From NCBI RefSeq assembly GCF_900113665.1, contig NZ_FOQD01000007.1, forward strand, positions 124,001 to 188,000: DNA of 64,000 nt, written 5' to 3'. Positions 8,672 to 16,822 of this stretch are shown in pieces. The stretch comes from Planctomicrobium piriforme (GTDB taxonomy: Bacteria > Planctomycetota > Planctomycetia > Planctomycetales > Planctomycetaceae). The notes under the pieces are model-generated. The model saw nothing but the letters and a program-made list of their open reading frames with translations, was not told the origin of the DNA and ran no database searches. Every line of letters begins with the position of its first letter. The stretch's first letter is position 1. A program made the translations under genes and the position numbers.

Positions 8672-9506
8672 AATGATCATCGTCCTGTTTTTTGGCGTCG
8701 CCATGTTTGTTGCGTCGGCCGCCGGCTCTTGGTACCTGCAGAACAAGGTGCTGGCGACACATGCTCCGGCTGGAGCCGCACCCGCCGCCGACCCGCATGC
8801 CGCGCCGGCCGCTGATGCGCATGGAGCGACGCCTCCAGCGACTGCTTCGGCACACGCCGCTGGCGATCATGGATCTCCCTTACAGACCTCCGCTCCGGCC
8901 GCCACACCAGGCCAGGGAGAACGCCTGCCTGTGGCGATTCGTCCCCGCGACATGAGCGTCGAAGAACTGCTCCGTTACAGCATGGGAGTGAAGGAACGGG
9001 AAGAGAAGGTGAAGCAGAACGAAGAACTGCTCCAGAAACGCCGCGTGCAGCAGCAGTTGGCGCTGGCGGATATCGAAGGGGAACGTCGCGAGATTGACGG
9101 GCTCCGCGTGCAGATTTCGGAACAACTCAAACACGCCCAGACGTTGATCGAGAAGCTGAACGAAGTCCGTACGGAATTCTCGCAGGAGAAAGACGCCGCT
9201 TCGCAGTCGCTGCAGCAGATGAAGCACGAGCGGATCGCCATCGACGAAGAACACATGGACAACACCAAGCGGTTGTCGCAGTGGATTCAGGGCATGGATC
9301 CCGAGAAAGCGGCCGACGTGCTGACCTCGATGGCGAACGACGGTGACGAGCAACTGGAGATCGCCGTGCAGATTCTCCGCAACCTGGAAGAGCGGGAAGC
9401 GGCCAAGATTCTGTCGGCCATCGATGACACCAAGCTGGTGCAGATGCTGATCGAGAAGTTCCGGCACCTGCAGAAACCGCCGGCCAAGACCGCCGCACGC
9501 AAGTAA
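8664..9506 (+). CDS. MotE-like protein: membrane anchor, coiled coil, MgtE-N-like domain
   Basis: The 280-residue protein has one N-terminal membrane helix (residues 4-26), an Ala/Pro/His-rich linker (about 30-95), a long coiled coil (about 100-190) and a C-terminal helical domain with MDPEKAADVLTSMAND and LEEREAAKILSAIDD, which matches MgtE-N repeats. This is the architecture of MotE, a chaperone that stabilises stator or basal-body proteins in epsilonproteobacteria and some other bacteria. The location between fliJ and fliQ supports a flagellar role. It overlaps fliJ by eight bases. What it binds in planctomycetes is inference. Confidence 0.75.
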   Translation: MVKMIIVLFFGVAMFVASAAGSWYLQNKVLATHAPAGAAPAADPHAAPAADAHGATPPATASAHAAGDHGSPLQTSAPAATPGQGERLPVAIRPRDMSVEELLRYSMGVKEREEKVKQNEELLQKRRVQQQLALADIEGERREIDGLRVQISEQLKHAQTLIEKLNEVRTEFSQEKDAASQSLQQMKHERIAIDEEHMDNTKRLSQWIQGMDPEKAADVLTSMANDGDEQLEIAVQILRNLEEREAAKILSAIDDTKLVQMLIEKFRHLQKPPAKTAARK

Positions 9507-9570
9507 TCAGGGTGATTCTCCCGGTTGCGATTGACCCCGACCGCGACTCTCTGGCAAGAATGCCCGTCCT

Positions 9571-9840
9571 ATGAACACGATGGAAGTTGCCACGATCATG
9601 CGGGATCTGCTGCTGACGGCGCTGGTGCTGACGCTGCCGTCGGTGGCGGCGAGTCTGCTGGTCGGCGGCGTCATCAGCGTGTTGCAGACGGTGACCAGCA
9701 TTCAGGAGCAAACACTGTCCTTTGCCCCCCGCATTATCGCGGTGGCGGTGGTGGTGATGTTCACGCTGCCGTGGAGCCTGCGAATGGCGATGGGATTCAC
9801 ATCCAGAGTGATTTACCACATGCTTGAGGCGGTGAGATGA
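9571..9840 (+). CDS. fliQ: Flagellar export gate protein FliQ
   Basis: FliQ is a small inner-membrane component of the type III export gate. The 89-residue product has the two expected hydrophobic hairpin helices and the conserved stretch VISVLQTVTSIQEQTLSFAP, which is diagnostic. The stop overlaps the fliR start (ATGA). fliP, which normally precedes fliQ, is absent here: only 64 non-coding bases separate the MotE-like gene from fliQ. Confidence 0.96.
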   Translation: MNTMEVATIMRDLLLTALVLTLPSVAASLLVGGVISVLQTVTSIQEQTLSFAPRIIAVAVVVMFTLPWSLRMAMGFTSRVIYHMLEAVR

Positions 9841-10595
9841 CGACAGCGCTGGCGGTCGCCGCGATGCTCGTTTTTCTACGGGTCGCCGGCTTTGTGGTCT
9901 TTCTGCCGCCTTTTGCGGGCGCGAATGTGCCGCGGACCGTCAAAGTTGGAGTGGTGGTGGCGCTCACCGGTTTGTGGGGACTGAAGGTCATCCCTGGCGT
10001 CGCGCTCACGCTCAATCCCGAGGTCACCGGCAGTTGGCTGCTCTTAGGCTGGCTGGCTGTGCGTGAAACAATCTTCGGCGCTTCGCTCGCCTGGATGCTG
10101 GGACTGGTGCTGGTTCCGATTCGTATCGCCGGCGCGTATATCGTGCAGGAAATGGGGCTGACGATGGCGGCCGTCACCTCAGCGACGGAAAGCTCCGAAA
10201 GCAACGTGCTGTCACAGCTATTTGAAATCGCAGCCGTGCTGTTTCTGTTCGGGTCGAATCTCGATCATCAGTTCTTCCGTCTGTTCGATGCCACGTTCAC
10301 GCTGTTTCCGATGGGCCGCAGTTGGCAATTGCCCAGCCGTGACTGGTTCATCAACAGTATCGCCGAAACGAGCCGGCTCGGACTGGGAATTGCCGCGCCG
10401 GTCGGCGTGGTGCTGTTCGCGTGCCTGATCGCATCTCTGTTCATCATGCGGCAGACGCCGCAGTTCAATCTGTTCACTTTCGGAACGCCGATTCGGCTGC
10501 TGGTCGGATTGCTGGCGTTGATTTGGTTCCTCCCATCGATCCTCACCGGCATGGCGCAGAACATCAAAACGTTTACGAGTTTTCCGGGGTTGTGA
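9837..10595 (+). CDS. fliR: Flagellar export gate protein FliR
   Basis: FliR forms the export gate with FliP and FliQ. The 252-residue protein is strongly hydrophobic with about six membrane segments, beginning with LFLPPFAGANVPRTVKVG-like family sequence and containing GAYIVQEMGLTMAAVTS, typical of FliR. Length is normal (about 255). It overlaps fliQ by four bases. A hairpin-rich repeat region of about 120 bases separates it from flhB. Confidence 0.95.
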   Translation: MTTALAVAAMLVFLRVAGFVVFLPPFAGANVPRTVKVGVVVALTGLWGLKVIPGVALTLNPEVTGSWLLLGWLAVRETIFGASLAWMLGLVLVPIRIAGAYIVQEMGLTMAAVTSATESSESNVLSQLFEIAAVLFLFGSNLDHQFFRLFDATFTLFPMGRSWQLPSRDWFINSIAETSRLGLGIAAPVGVVLFACLIASLFIMRQTPQFNLFTFGTPIRLLVGLLALIWFLPSILTGMAQNIKTFTSFPGL

Positions 10596-10711
10596 AGAGA
10601 ACCGGGGGCTAACGCCCGGCGGCTGATTGGCGTCTATCAGCCGGCACGCGTTAGCGTCCGGTTTCCCCCAATTCGAAGTAGTCATCCGGGTTCGTGAAGA
10701 GAACCGGGGGC
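10592..10711 (+). repeat. Hairpin and direct repeat between fliR and flhB
   Basis: A left arm at 10601-10625 (ACCGGGGGCTAACGC then CCGGCGGCT) pairs imperfectly with a right arm at about 10638-10668 (AGCCGGCACGCGTTAGCGTC then CGGTTTCCCCC). GTGAAGAGAACCGGGGGC occurs at 10592-10609, covering the fliR stop, and again at 10694-10711. I recall very similar sequences between genes of other planctomycetes. A further small hairpin, ACACAC-ATAAA-GTGTGT, lies at 10721-10737. Confidence 0.7.
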
Positions 10712-10772
10712 AGTTTCTGCACACACATAAAGTGTGTAGCTAAACGGGTCATGTGTTCATCGTCTGGATTTC

Positions 10773-11840
10773 ATGTCGAACGAGACGGATCAACAGAGTA
10801 AGACAGAAGCCCCAACACCTCGTCGGCTCGAACGAGCCCGCGAGGAGGGGCAGATTGCGTTCAGTCCTGACCTGAACAGTTCTGTCGCTTTACTGGTGGC
10901 CGCCATTGCCGCGATCTGGGTGCTGCCGTTGATGTGCAGCCAGTTGCAGTCGCTGTTGCGGACGCGAATCCTGAATCTCGACGGCGGCGACTGGACCGCC
11001 ACGACAACCGTGCTCTCCACGCAGTGGCTGTTCAACAGCGTCTGGATCGTCGCCGGCGGGCTGTCACTCGCGTTTCTGGGAGTCAACATTTTTCTCTCCC
11101 AGGTGCAGACCGGTTTCGCCATCACCACCAAACCGCTTTCCCCCAACTGGGAGAAGCTGGATCCCGTGCAGGGATTTCAACGCCTGTGGTCGCTGGATAG
11201 CGCCGTCCGCGGCCTGTTGGCGGTCATTAAGGTTGGAACGCTCACCACAGTCGTGGTCATTCTGTACTGGATGTGGCTTTCCCCACTGCAGGAATCGACG
11301 CACGGGACGCTCGACCAGTCGGTGCATGCCGGCTGGGACATGATCGTGCAGTTGATGCTGTCGCTGGCCGGCACCGCTTTCGTCTTGGGCGCGGCCGATT
11401 ACGGCTTCAAATGGTACCGCATGCAGCAGAAGCTGAAGATGTCGCGCGAGGAAGTCAAAGACGAAGCCAAGGAAGAACAGGGTGATCCGCAACTAAAGGG
11501 CCGCATTCGCCGGATGCAGAAAGAAGCGGCCCAGCGGAAGACGCTGCTCGATGTTCCCAAGGCATCCGTCGTCATCACCAACCCCACCCACTATGCGGTG
11601 GCACTGCTGTATGAACCAGGCCGGATGAAAGCCCCCAAGATTCTCGCCAAAGGGAGCGGCGCATTCGCCCGACGGATTGCGGCGGTCGCCAGAGAGAACG
11701 GCATCGAAGTGCTCGAACGCAAGCCGCTCACCCGAGCGCTGTACGCGCTCGGCAAAGTCGGCGAAGACATTCCACTTGAGTTCTACCGCGCCGTCGCCGA
11801 GATCCTGGCTCACGTCTACCGGCTGAAGCAAAACCGCTAG
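10773..11840 (+). CDS. flhB: Flagellar export switch protein FlhB
   Basis: FlhB is the membrane protein whose self-cleavage switches export from rod/hook to filament substrates. The 355-residue product has a charged N-terminus (KTEAPTPRRLERAREEGQI), four membrane helices, and a cytoplasmic domain with the autocleavage motif NPTHYAV; Asn270-Pro271 is the predicted cut site. Length matches the family. No clear Shine-Dalgarno site precedes ATG 10773, and it is separated from fliR by 177 bases of repeats. It ends the flagellar operon and is convergent with the histidine kinase gene. Confidence 0.96.
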   Translation: MSNETDQQSKTEAPTPRRLERAREEGQIAFSPDLNSSVALLVAAIAAIWVLPLMCSQLQSLLRTRILNLDGGDWTATTTVLSTQWLFNSVWIVAGGLSLAFLGVNIFLSQVQTGFAITTKPLSPNWEKLDPVQGFQRLWSLDSAVRGLLAVIKVGTLTTVVVILYWMWLSPLQESTHGTLDQSVHAGWDMIVQLMLSLAGTAFVLGAADYGFKWYRMQQKLKMSREEVKDEAKEEQGDPQLKGRIRRMQKEAAQRKTLLDVPKASVVITNPTHYAVALLYEPGRMKAPKILAKGSGAFARRIAAVARENGIEVLERKPLTRALYALGKVGEDIPLEFYRAVAEILAHVYRLKQNR

Positions 11841-11844
11841 GACG

Positions 11845-11928
11845 AAAATCCGAAATCCGAATATCGAAATCCGAAACGGTTCACTCTGCGAGATGTTTCG
11901 TATTTCGAGATTCGTGCTTCGGATTTTT
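11845..11928. terminator. Long imperfect hairpin between convergent genes, probable bidirectional terminator
   Basis: The left arm (11845-11877, AAAATCCGAAATCCGAATAT onward) pairs with the right arm (11895-11928, ending in CTTCGGATTTTT), giving an imperfect stem of about 33 base pairs with A-rich and T-rich ends. It sits between flhB and the histidine kinase stop, so it can terminate both. The left arm recurs at 28281-28307. Confidence 0.65.
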
Positions 11929-14524
11929 AGACTGGCACTTCTTCTGACTCAGGCAGTTCGATCAGGTCGGCGATTTCGCGAATCTGCTGCAACACCTGTT
12001 GAGCCTGATCGCCTTGCTGTTGCTGGGCGTGCATTTCCAGCGTCTGGGCCGGTCTGGTGAAGGCGTCAAAGCCGGCCGTGCCGCCGGTGCCGCGCAGCCA
12101 GTGGGCCTGTCTCGCGAGTTGCGGATAGTCTGCGGCGGCGAGGGCGTTTTCCATCTGATCGAGTTCCGCGTGCAGGCGTTCTCCAAACTGTCGCACAATC
12201 GCGCGGAATCGCGGTCGCCCCAGCGGCAGCGTCGACTGAATTCGGGCACGGCGGTCGGTCGGCGGAGTGATGAGTTCGGGAGTCGAGACGGTTCCAGTCA
12301 CGCCTGCCACCTGAGCGACTTTTCGCAACAGTTCCGCCTCGCGGATGGGCTTGGGCAGATAGTCTGAGCAGCCGGCGGCGAAACACTTCTCGGCGTCACC
12401 CTGCATCGCATGAGCAGTCAGAGCGATAATGGGAGCCATGACGCCTGCTGAACGCATGCGTCCGGCAGCGGTATAGCCGTCCATCACCGGCATCTGCATG
12501 TCCATCAGAATGACGTCAAACGGCAGTTGAGATGCCATCTGCAGACCGACGGCGCCGTTCTCAGCCATCGAAACATGGATGTCGACGTCTTCGAGAATGG
12601 CTGAGATCAGGCGGCGGTTGGTTTCGCCATCTTCCACAATGAGTACGCGAAGGCCCGCCAGCGCCGAGGCGTCGGTCGGAGTTTCCTTGGTGCGCGATCG
12701 AATCAGGTCGGACGAGACGCCGGAATGCCATTTTGCCGTCTCAGGCACTTGCGCGTTCACGGTTGCGGTAAAGGTGCTGCCCTGGCCTGGGGTGCTATCG
12801 ACGCGAATGTCGCCGCCGAGTGCGAAAACAATCCTGCGGCAGATGGAGAGGCCGAGTCCGGTGCCTTCAAAGTGACGGGTGATGGAGTTGTCGACCTGGA
12901 CGAACGGCTGGAAGATCTGATCGAGCTTTTCGGCGGGAATCCCGATGCCGCTGTCGCGGACGGCGAACTCCAGTTGGCCCGTTCTCTTGTCGTAACGGGC
13001 TTCGACCCAGACGCCCCCTTTGAGAGTGAACTTGACGGCGTTGTTGACCAGGTTGATCAAGAGCTGCCGGACTCGACCGGGGTCGGTGACGATGGTCTCG
13101 GGGATGTCGCCGTTCCAGTAGTATTCGAGGGAGATCCCCTTGTCCTGGGCTTTGACCCGAAGGACCGACATCACTCCGGCGACGATTTCATAGGGCGAAC
13201 AGGGGAGGGCCGTCACTTCGAGATGACCGGCTTCGATCTTCGAGATGTCGAGAATGTCGTTGATGAGCGAGAGGAGATGTTCGCCGCACTGTTTGATGGT
13301 ACGGAGATATTCGTTGACGGTTTCGCGTGTCGCATTCGGCTTGCGGATGATCAGGTCGGCGAACCCGAGGATGCCGTTGAGCGGCGTGCGGATTTCGTGA
13401 CTGACGTTGGCGAGGAACTGGCTTTTCGCTTCGCTGGCTGCTTCCGCATGGTCGCGGGCACGTCGCAGGTCAGCCTCGGCCTGACGTCGCGTGGTGATAT
13501 CGCGAACGAACAGACAATACGCCGTTCCGGTTTCGCTGGCACAACTGACGATCGACAATTCGACTGGAAAGACCTGGCCGTTCTGACGCTGGCCTGAAAC
13601 TTCGAACCGTTCGGCGGCGGCTTCGCCGGCGACGACCTTGCGGCTGCGATCGAGGCCCTGCTGGACGCTGTCGCGGTCGGCGGCGGGAATGGTCAACTGA
13701 ATGAGCGGCTGTCCCAGTGCGTCGTCCATTGGCCAGCCGAAGATTTTTTCCGCCTGGCGATTCCAGCCAGTGATCCTGCCTGTCGAATCGAGCTGCACGA
13801 CGCCGTCGAGGGCGCCTTCGATGATCGCCTGCGTTCGCTGCATCGCCAGACCGAGCGCATTGGCGCTGCGTTCCAGTTCCCCGTGCTTCAGTTGAAGTTC
13901 TGCCGTCTGCGAGGCGTTCTCTTCCATGTCCTGGAGATTGCGACCGATGGTGAACATCAGCACGGCATCTTCAAACAGCACCCAGGCGGCATGCTCGACC
14001 CACCGCCAGGGACTGACGGCAATCACCCCGAAGACGCTCTGCGGCCAGAACGTGCCGCGAATCACGTGGTCCAGCAGGACGACGATGGTGGCAGTGACCA
14101 AAACTCGCCAGTCGCGATATGCCGCCAGAAACGCCAGCGAGACGAACACATGAAAATGCGTTTCAATCCGGCCGCCGCTGATGTGAATGAACAGCGTTGA
14201 GAACGTGATCTGGGCGATCGCGATGACATGTCGCGTGGCGCGTGTGCCGGGGGCTCGTCGTGCGAGAAGGATCGGCAGGCTCGCGGTGAGGCCGCCGCCA
14301 AAAATTGCCAGCCACAGGTGCGGGTGAATAGTGCGGTTCGCGCCCCACCAGGTGTAAGCAGAATCCTGCCAGGCCCAGAGGATGAGTGCGACCCATTGCA
14401 CCAACATCAGCCAGGCGAACATGCGGTCGGTCCGCTGCGCAATGGCCGTGTAACGATTGGTCAGGATTTCGCGGCTGCGAACTGACAGTTGGGATTCACT
14501 GGAAATTTGCGAGTGCGAAATCAT
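11927..14524 (-). CDS. Hybrid sensor histidine kinase (TM-PAS-HisKA-HATPase-REC-Hpt)
   Basis: The 865-residue protein begins with several membrane helices (about 35-200) containing ISGGRIETHFHVFVSLAF, a conserved-looking sensor region with several His residues. Then come a coiled coil, a PAS domain (about 225-345), a HisKA domain with phospho-acceptor His376 in SHEIRTPLNG, an ATPase domain, a receiver domain with Asp675 in LMDMQMPVMDG, and an Hpt domain with His808 in AHWLRGTGG. The full internal relay His-Asp-His is intact, so it probably passes phosphate to a separate response regulator. It starts five bases after the thioredoxin-like gene and is the last of a three-gene operon. Confidence 0.94.
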   Translation of the reverse strand: MISHSQISSESQLSVRSREILTNRYTAIAQRTDRMFAWLMLVQWVALILWAWQDSAYTWWGANRTIHPHLWLAIFGGGLTASLPILLARRAPGTRATRHVIAIAQITFSTLFIHISGGRIETHFHVFVSLAFLAAYRDWRVLVTATIVVLLDHVIRGTFWPQSVFGVIAVSPWRWVEHAAWVLFEDAVLMFTIGRNLQDMEENASQTAELQLKHGELERSANALGLAMQRTQAIIEGALDGVVQLDSTGRITGWNRQAEKIFGWPMDDALGQPLIQLTIPAADRDSVQQGLDRSRKVVAGEAAAERFEVSGQRQNGQVFPVELSIVSCASETGTAYCLFVRDITTRRQAEADLRRARDHAEAASEAKSQFLANVSHEIRTPLNGILGFADLIIRKPNATRETVNEYLRTIKQCGEHLLSLINDILDISKIEAGHLEVTALPCSPYEIVAGVMSVLRVKAQDKGISLEYYWNGDIPETIVTDPGRVRQLLINLVNNAVKFTLKGGVWVEARYDKRTGQLEFAVRDSGIGIPAEKLDQIFQPFVQVDNSITRHFEGTGLGLSICRRIVFALGGDIRVDSTPGQGSTFTATVNAQVPETAKWHSGVSSDLIRSRTKETPTDASALAGLRVLIVEDGETNRRLISAILEDVDIHVSMAENGAVGLQMASQLPFDVILMDMQMPVMDGYTAAGRMRSAGVMAPIIALTAHAMQGDAEKCFAAGCSDYLPKPIREAELLRKVAQVAGVTGTVSTPELITPPTDRRARIQSTLPLGRPRFRAIVRQFGERLHAELDQMENALAAADYPQLARQAHWLRGTGGTAGFDAFTRPAQTLEMHAQQQQGDQAQQVLQQIREIADLIELPESEEVPV

Positions 14525-14529
14525 CGGGC

Positions 14530-15132
14530 TCAGTTCTGCCGGGTCTGTTCAACGCCTGCCAAAGGGCAGCCATAGACGCTGCATTCGGTGAGGGAGCGTT
14601 GGGGGTGCTGAAGCAGTTGTCCAATTGCCAGGGGGCCAGGCCCGTCCCCCATGTGTCCGCGGGCAGGAGTGAGCCCGCCGTGAAACAGCACGTCACCCTT
14701 CGAAGAAGACACAAAGACTTCGCCTGAGGTGGTTGCATGAAATTGCCGGGCGAGACTTCCATCGACGTCCTGTATGACGTTCACGCCGGGAATCTGCCGG
14801 GCTTGTGCCTGGAGCGGGGTTTCCTGCCAGCGCCCGGCCTGTGCGGGATCGAGGACCATCACGATGCTGACGGCGAGTTCACCTGCGTGCTGTGTCAGGA
14901 GTTCTTCGAGTTCCCACAAACTCGCGCGGCCGCAGGGGCAGCAGGGATGCAGCAGCATCACCAGCGTCGGTCGCTGCGGATCGAGAGAGATGGACGAATT
15001 ATCTGGCCAGTGTTTTGTCGTGTGATCGGTTTGGGCAGGGGTGTTCGCATGCAAACTGACCCAGACAAGTCCAAACGTCAGGCCCATGGCCCACATCACG
15101 ATGACCGTTCGCGTTGAGAGTCGAAAGCTCAT
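14530..15132 (-). CDS. Membrane-anchored thioredoxin-like protein (RedB-like)
   Basis: The 200-residue product starts with a membrane helix (about residues 9-27) followed by an extracytoplasmic domain with HPCCPCGRASLWELEELL, VSIVMVLDP and GVNVIQDVDGSLARQFHATT, which fit a thioredoxin-like fold with a CCPC thiol cluster. Similar planctomycete proteins have been called RedB; I give that name only as a likeness. ATG 15132 overlaps the stop of the HD-GYP gene (ATGA), so the open frame further upstream is spurious. It may sense or reduce disulfides and influence the kinase encoded next, but that is inference. Confidence 0.72.
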   Translation of the reverse strand: MSFRLSTRTVIVMWAMGLTFGLVWVSLHANTPAQTDHTTKHWPDNSSISLDPQRPTLVMLLHPCCPCGRASLWELEELLTQHAGELAVSIVMVLDPAQAGRWQETPLQAQARQIPGVNVIQDVDGSLARQFHATTSGEVFVSSSKGDVLFHGGLTPARGHMGDGPGPLAIGQLLQHPQRSLTECSVYGCPLAGVEQTRQN

Positions 15133-16397
15133 GTCTGGCTGCCTCCATCCTGAAAGCGAGCCTGAATCGAACGGACATCTTCGAGCCTGGCGAAGAAGGC
15201 GTCGACGACGAGCGGATCGAAGTGCGTCCCCCGGCCTGCCTGCAGCATGTCCAGGCACTGCTGGTGGCTGAAGGGTTCTTTGTAGGGGCGGCGGCTGGAA
15301 AGCGCGTCGTACACGTCGGCGACAGCCACGATGCGGCCGGTCAGCGGAATGGCTTCGCCCCGTAGTCCGAGAGGATAGCCCGTCCCGTCCCAGCGTTCGT
15401 GATGGGTTGCTGCGATGGTCGAGGCCATCTTCAGGAGCGGTGAATCAAACGATCGCAGGAGATCGAATCCAGACGGTTGAGTTGGGGAAGATGCGGCATC
15501 ACTCGGAGCCGATCCCGTAGGCGAGACGATTTCACGCCCCAGCAGGGCATGTCGACGCATGACTTCGATTTCATCTTCGTCCAAACGACCTGGCTTGAGG
15601 AGAATGGAGTCTGGCAGTCCGAGTTTGCCGATGTCGTGCAAGGTAGCAGCCATTTCGATCTGTCGGACGGCGATCTCGCCCATTCCCAGTTGATCGGCAA
15701 TGACTCCGCTGAACCGGCCGACTCTCAAGACATGCATGCCGGTTTCGTTGTCGCGATATTCCGCGGCGCGGCCAAGGCAGTAGACGAGCTGCATCTGCGA
15801 GCTCACCAGCTCGGCCGTCCGCTGTTCGACTTGTTGTTCGAGCTCCCGCGCATACGACTGCATGCGGTCGAAGTGCGATTTACGGATCAGCGCGTTCTCG
15901 GTTCGCGCGAGTAGCTCTTCCGGGTCAAATGGCTTGTTCAGGAAATCGGCGGCGCCGAGTTCGATGGCGCGACGCTTGGTAGCGCGGTCTGAAGCGGCGG
16001 TCATCACAATCGCCGGAATGTGCTGCAAGCGTTGTGACGCCCGCATTCTGGCGAGCATGTCGAGTCCGCTGAGACGGGGCATCATGATGTCGAGCAAAGC
16101 GACATCGAACGGCTGCTGTTCGAGCGCGACCAGCGCCTGAACCGAATCGGTCAGCGCCACGATCTGCTCGTAGCCGGCGTCCTCAAGGTAGGCGGTGACC
16201 ACTTCGACGTTGATCGGTTCATCATCGACAACCAGCAACCGCGCCGACTTGCGGTCAATCATCGTGAGCGATGCATTGGAATCGGCGCGTTGTTCGAGCT
16301 GCCGCGCCGCCTCGACGCCGGCAATGGCCGTCGTCAGTGAAATCAACTCGGTACGGTCGATTTCCGGCGTGTCAAAAAAGTGGCGATCGATCCACAT
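15129..16397 (-). CDS. Response regulator with HD-GYP domain (probable c-di-GMP phosphodiesterase)
   Basis: The 422-residue protein has a receiver domain with the phospho-acceptor Asp103 in LLDIMMP, a coiled-coil linker, and an HD-GYP domain with the metal-binding ATLHDIGKLG (His254, Asp255) and the signature HHERWDGTGYP. Characterised HD-GYP proteins hydrolyse c-di-GMP to pGpG or GMP. A likely phosphate donor is the hybrid kinase two genes downstream in the same operon. About 55 residues precede the receiver core; an alternative ATG at 16262 would remove 45 of them. Neither start has a strong ribosome site. Confidence 0.92.
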   Translation of the reverse strand: MWIDRHFFDTPEIDRTELISLTTAIAGVEAARQLEQRADSNASLTMIDRKSARLLVVDDEPINVEVVTAYLEDAGYEQIVALTDSVQALVALEQQPFDVALLDIMMPRLSGLDMLARMRASQRLQHIPAIVMTAASDRATKRRAIELGAADFLNKPFDPEELLARTENALIRKSHFDRMQSYARELEQQVEQRTAELVSSQMQLVYCLGRAAEYRDNETGMHVLRVGRFSGVIADQLGMGEIAVRQIEMAATLHDIGKLGLPDSILLKPGRLDEDEIEVMRRHALLGREIVSPTGSAPSDAASSPTQPSGFDLLRSFDSPLLKMASTIAATHHERWDGTGYPLGLRGEAIPLTGRIVAVADVYDALSSRRPYKEPFSHQQCLDMLQAGRGTHFDPLVVDAFFARLEDVRSIQARFQDGGSQT

Positions 16398-16822
16398 GGT
16401 CGACGGTGCTTCCGGCTGGTGTCCCGTTCCGATGAACGAGACCGAAATTGGGGACGCGGCGTCGATACGCTGCGTCGATGTTGCCTGAAGTCACCGTAGG
16501 TCAAATTCCTAGGTCGTGATTCCACAGCGAATTGATTCGCCGGGATTCGAAAAGAAAACACCGCGGCGCATTCGTAAGAACTCGGCAAATCGACAGGATC
16601 GACTACGGTCAGACGCCCTGCCGGAAGCCGTTGGCAGCGGGTGCCGCACAAGCACAGGTGTCACGAGAAATCAATTGGAAAAAGATTGACAGGTGTACAT
16701 TTTGTAATGTCAGATTCACGTCTGTTCATTTGTCTTCAGACATACTAGGATAATTCCGGTAACAGTGGTGTGGGCAGGTTCCTCTGTTCGTAGTGGTCTC
16801 CTGAAAATCGGGAGAAAGAGAC
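16398..16822. other. Divergent intergenic region upstream of the marR-like gene
   Basis: The gap of 425 bases separates the HD-GYP operon from the MarR regulator. It becomes AT-rich after 16650. Two palindromes stand out: ACATT-TTGT-AATGT at 16697-16710, just after a TTGACA at 16686-16691, and TGTCT-TC-AGACA at 16731-16742. Both could be operators for the adjacent MarR protein. GATAAT at 16749-16754 is a possible -10 box. No gene is evident. Confidence 0.4.
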
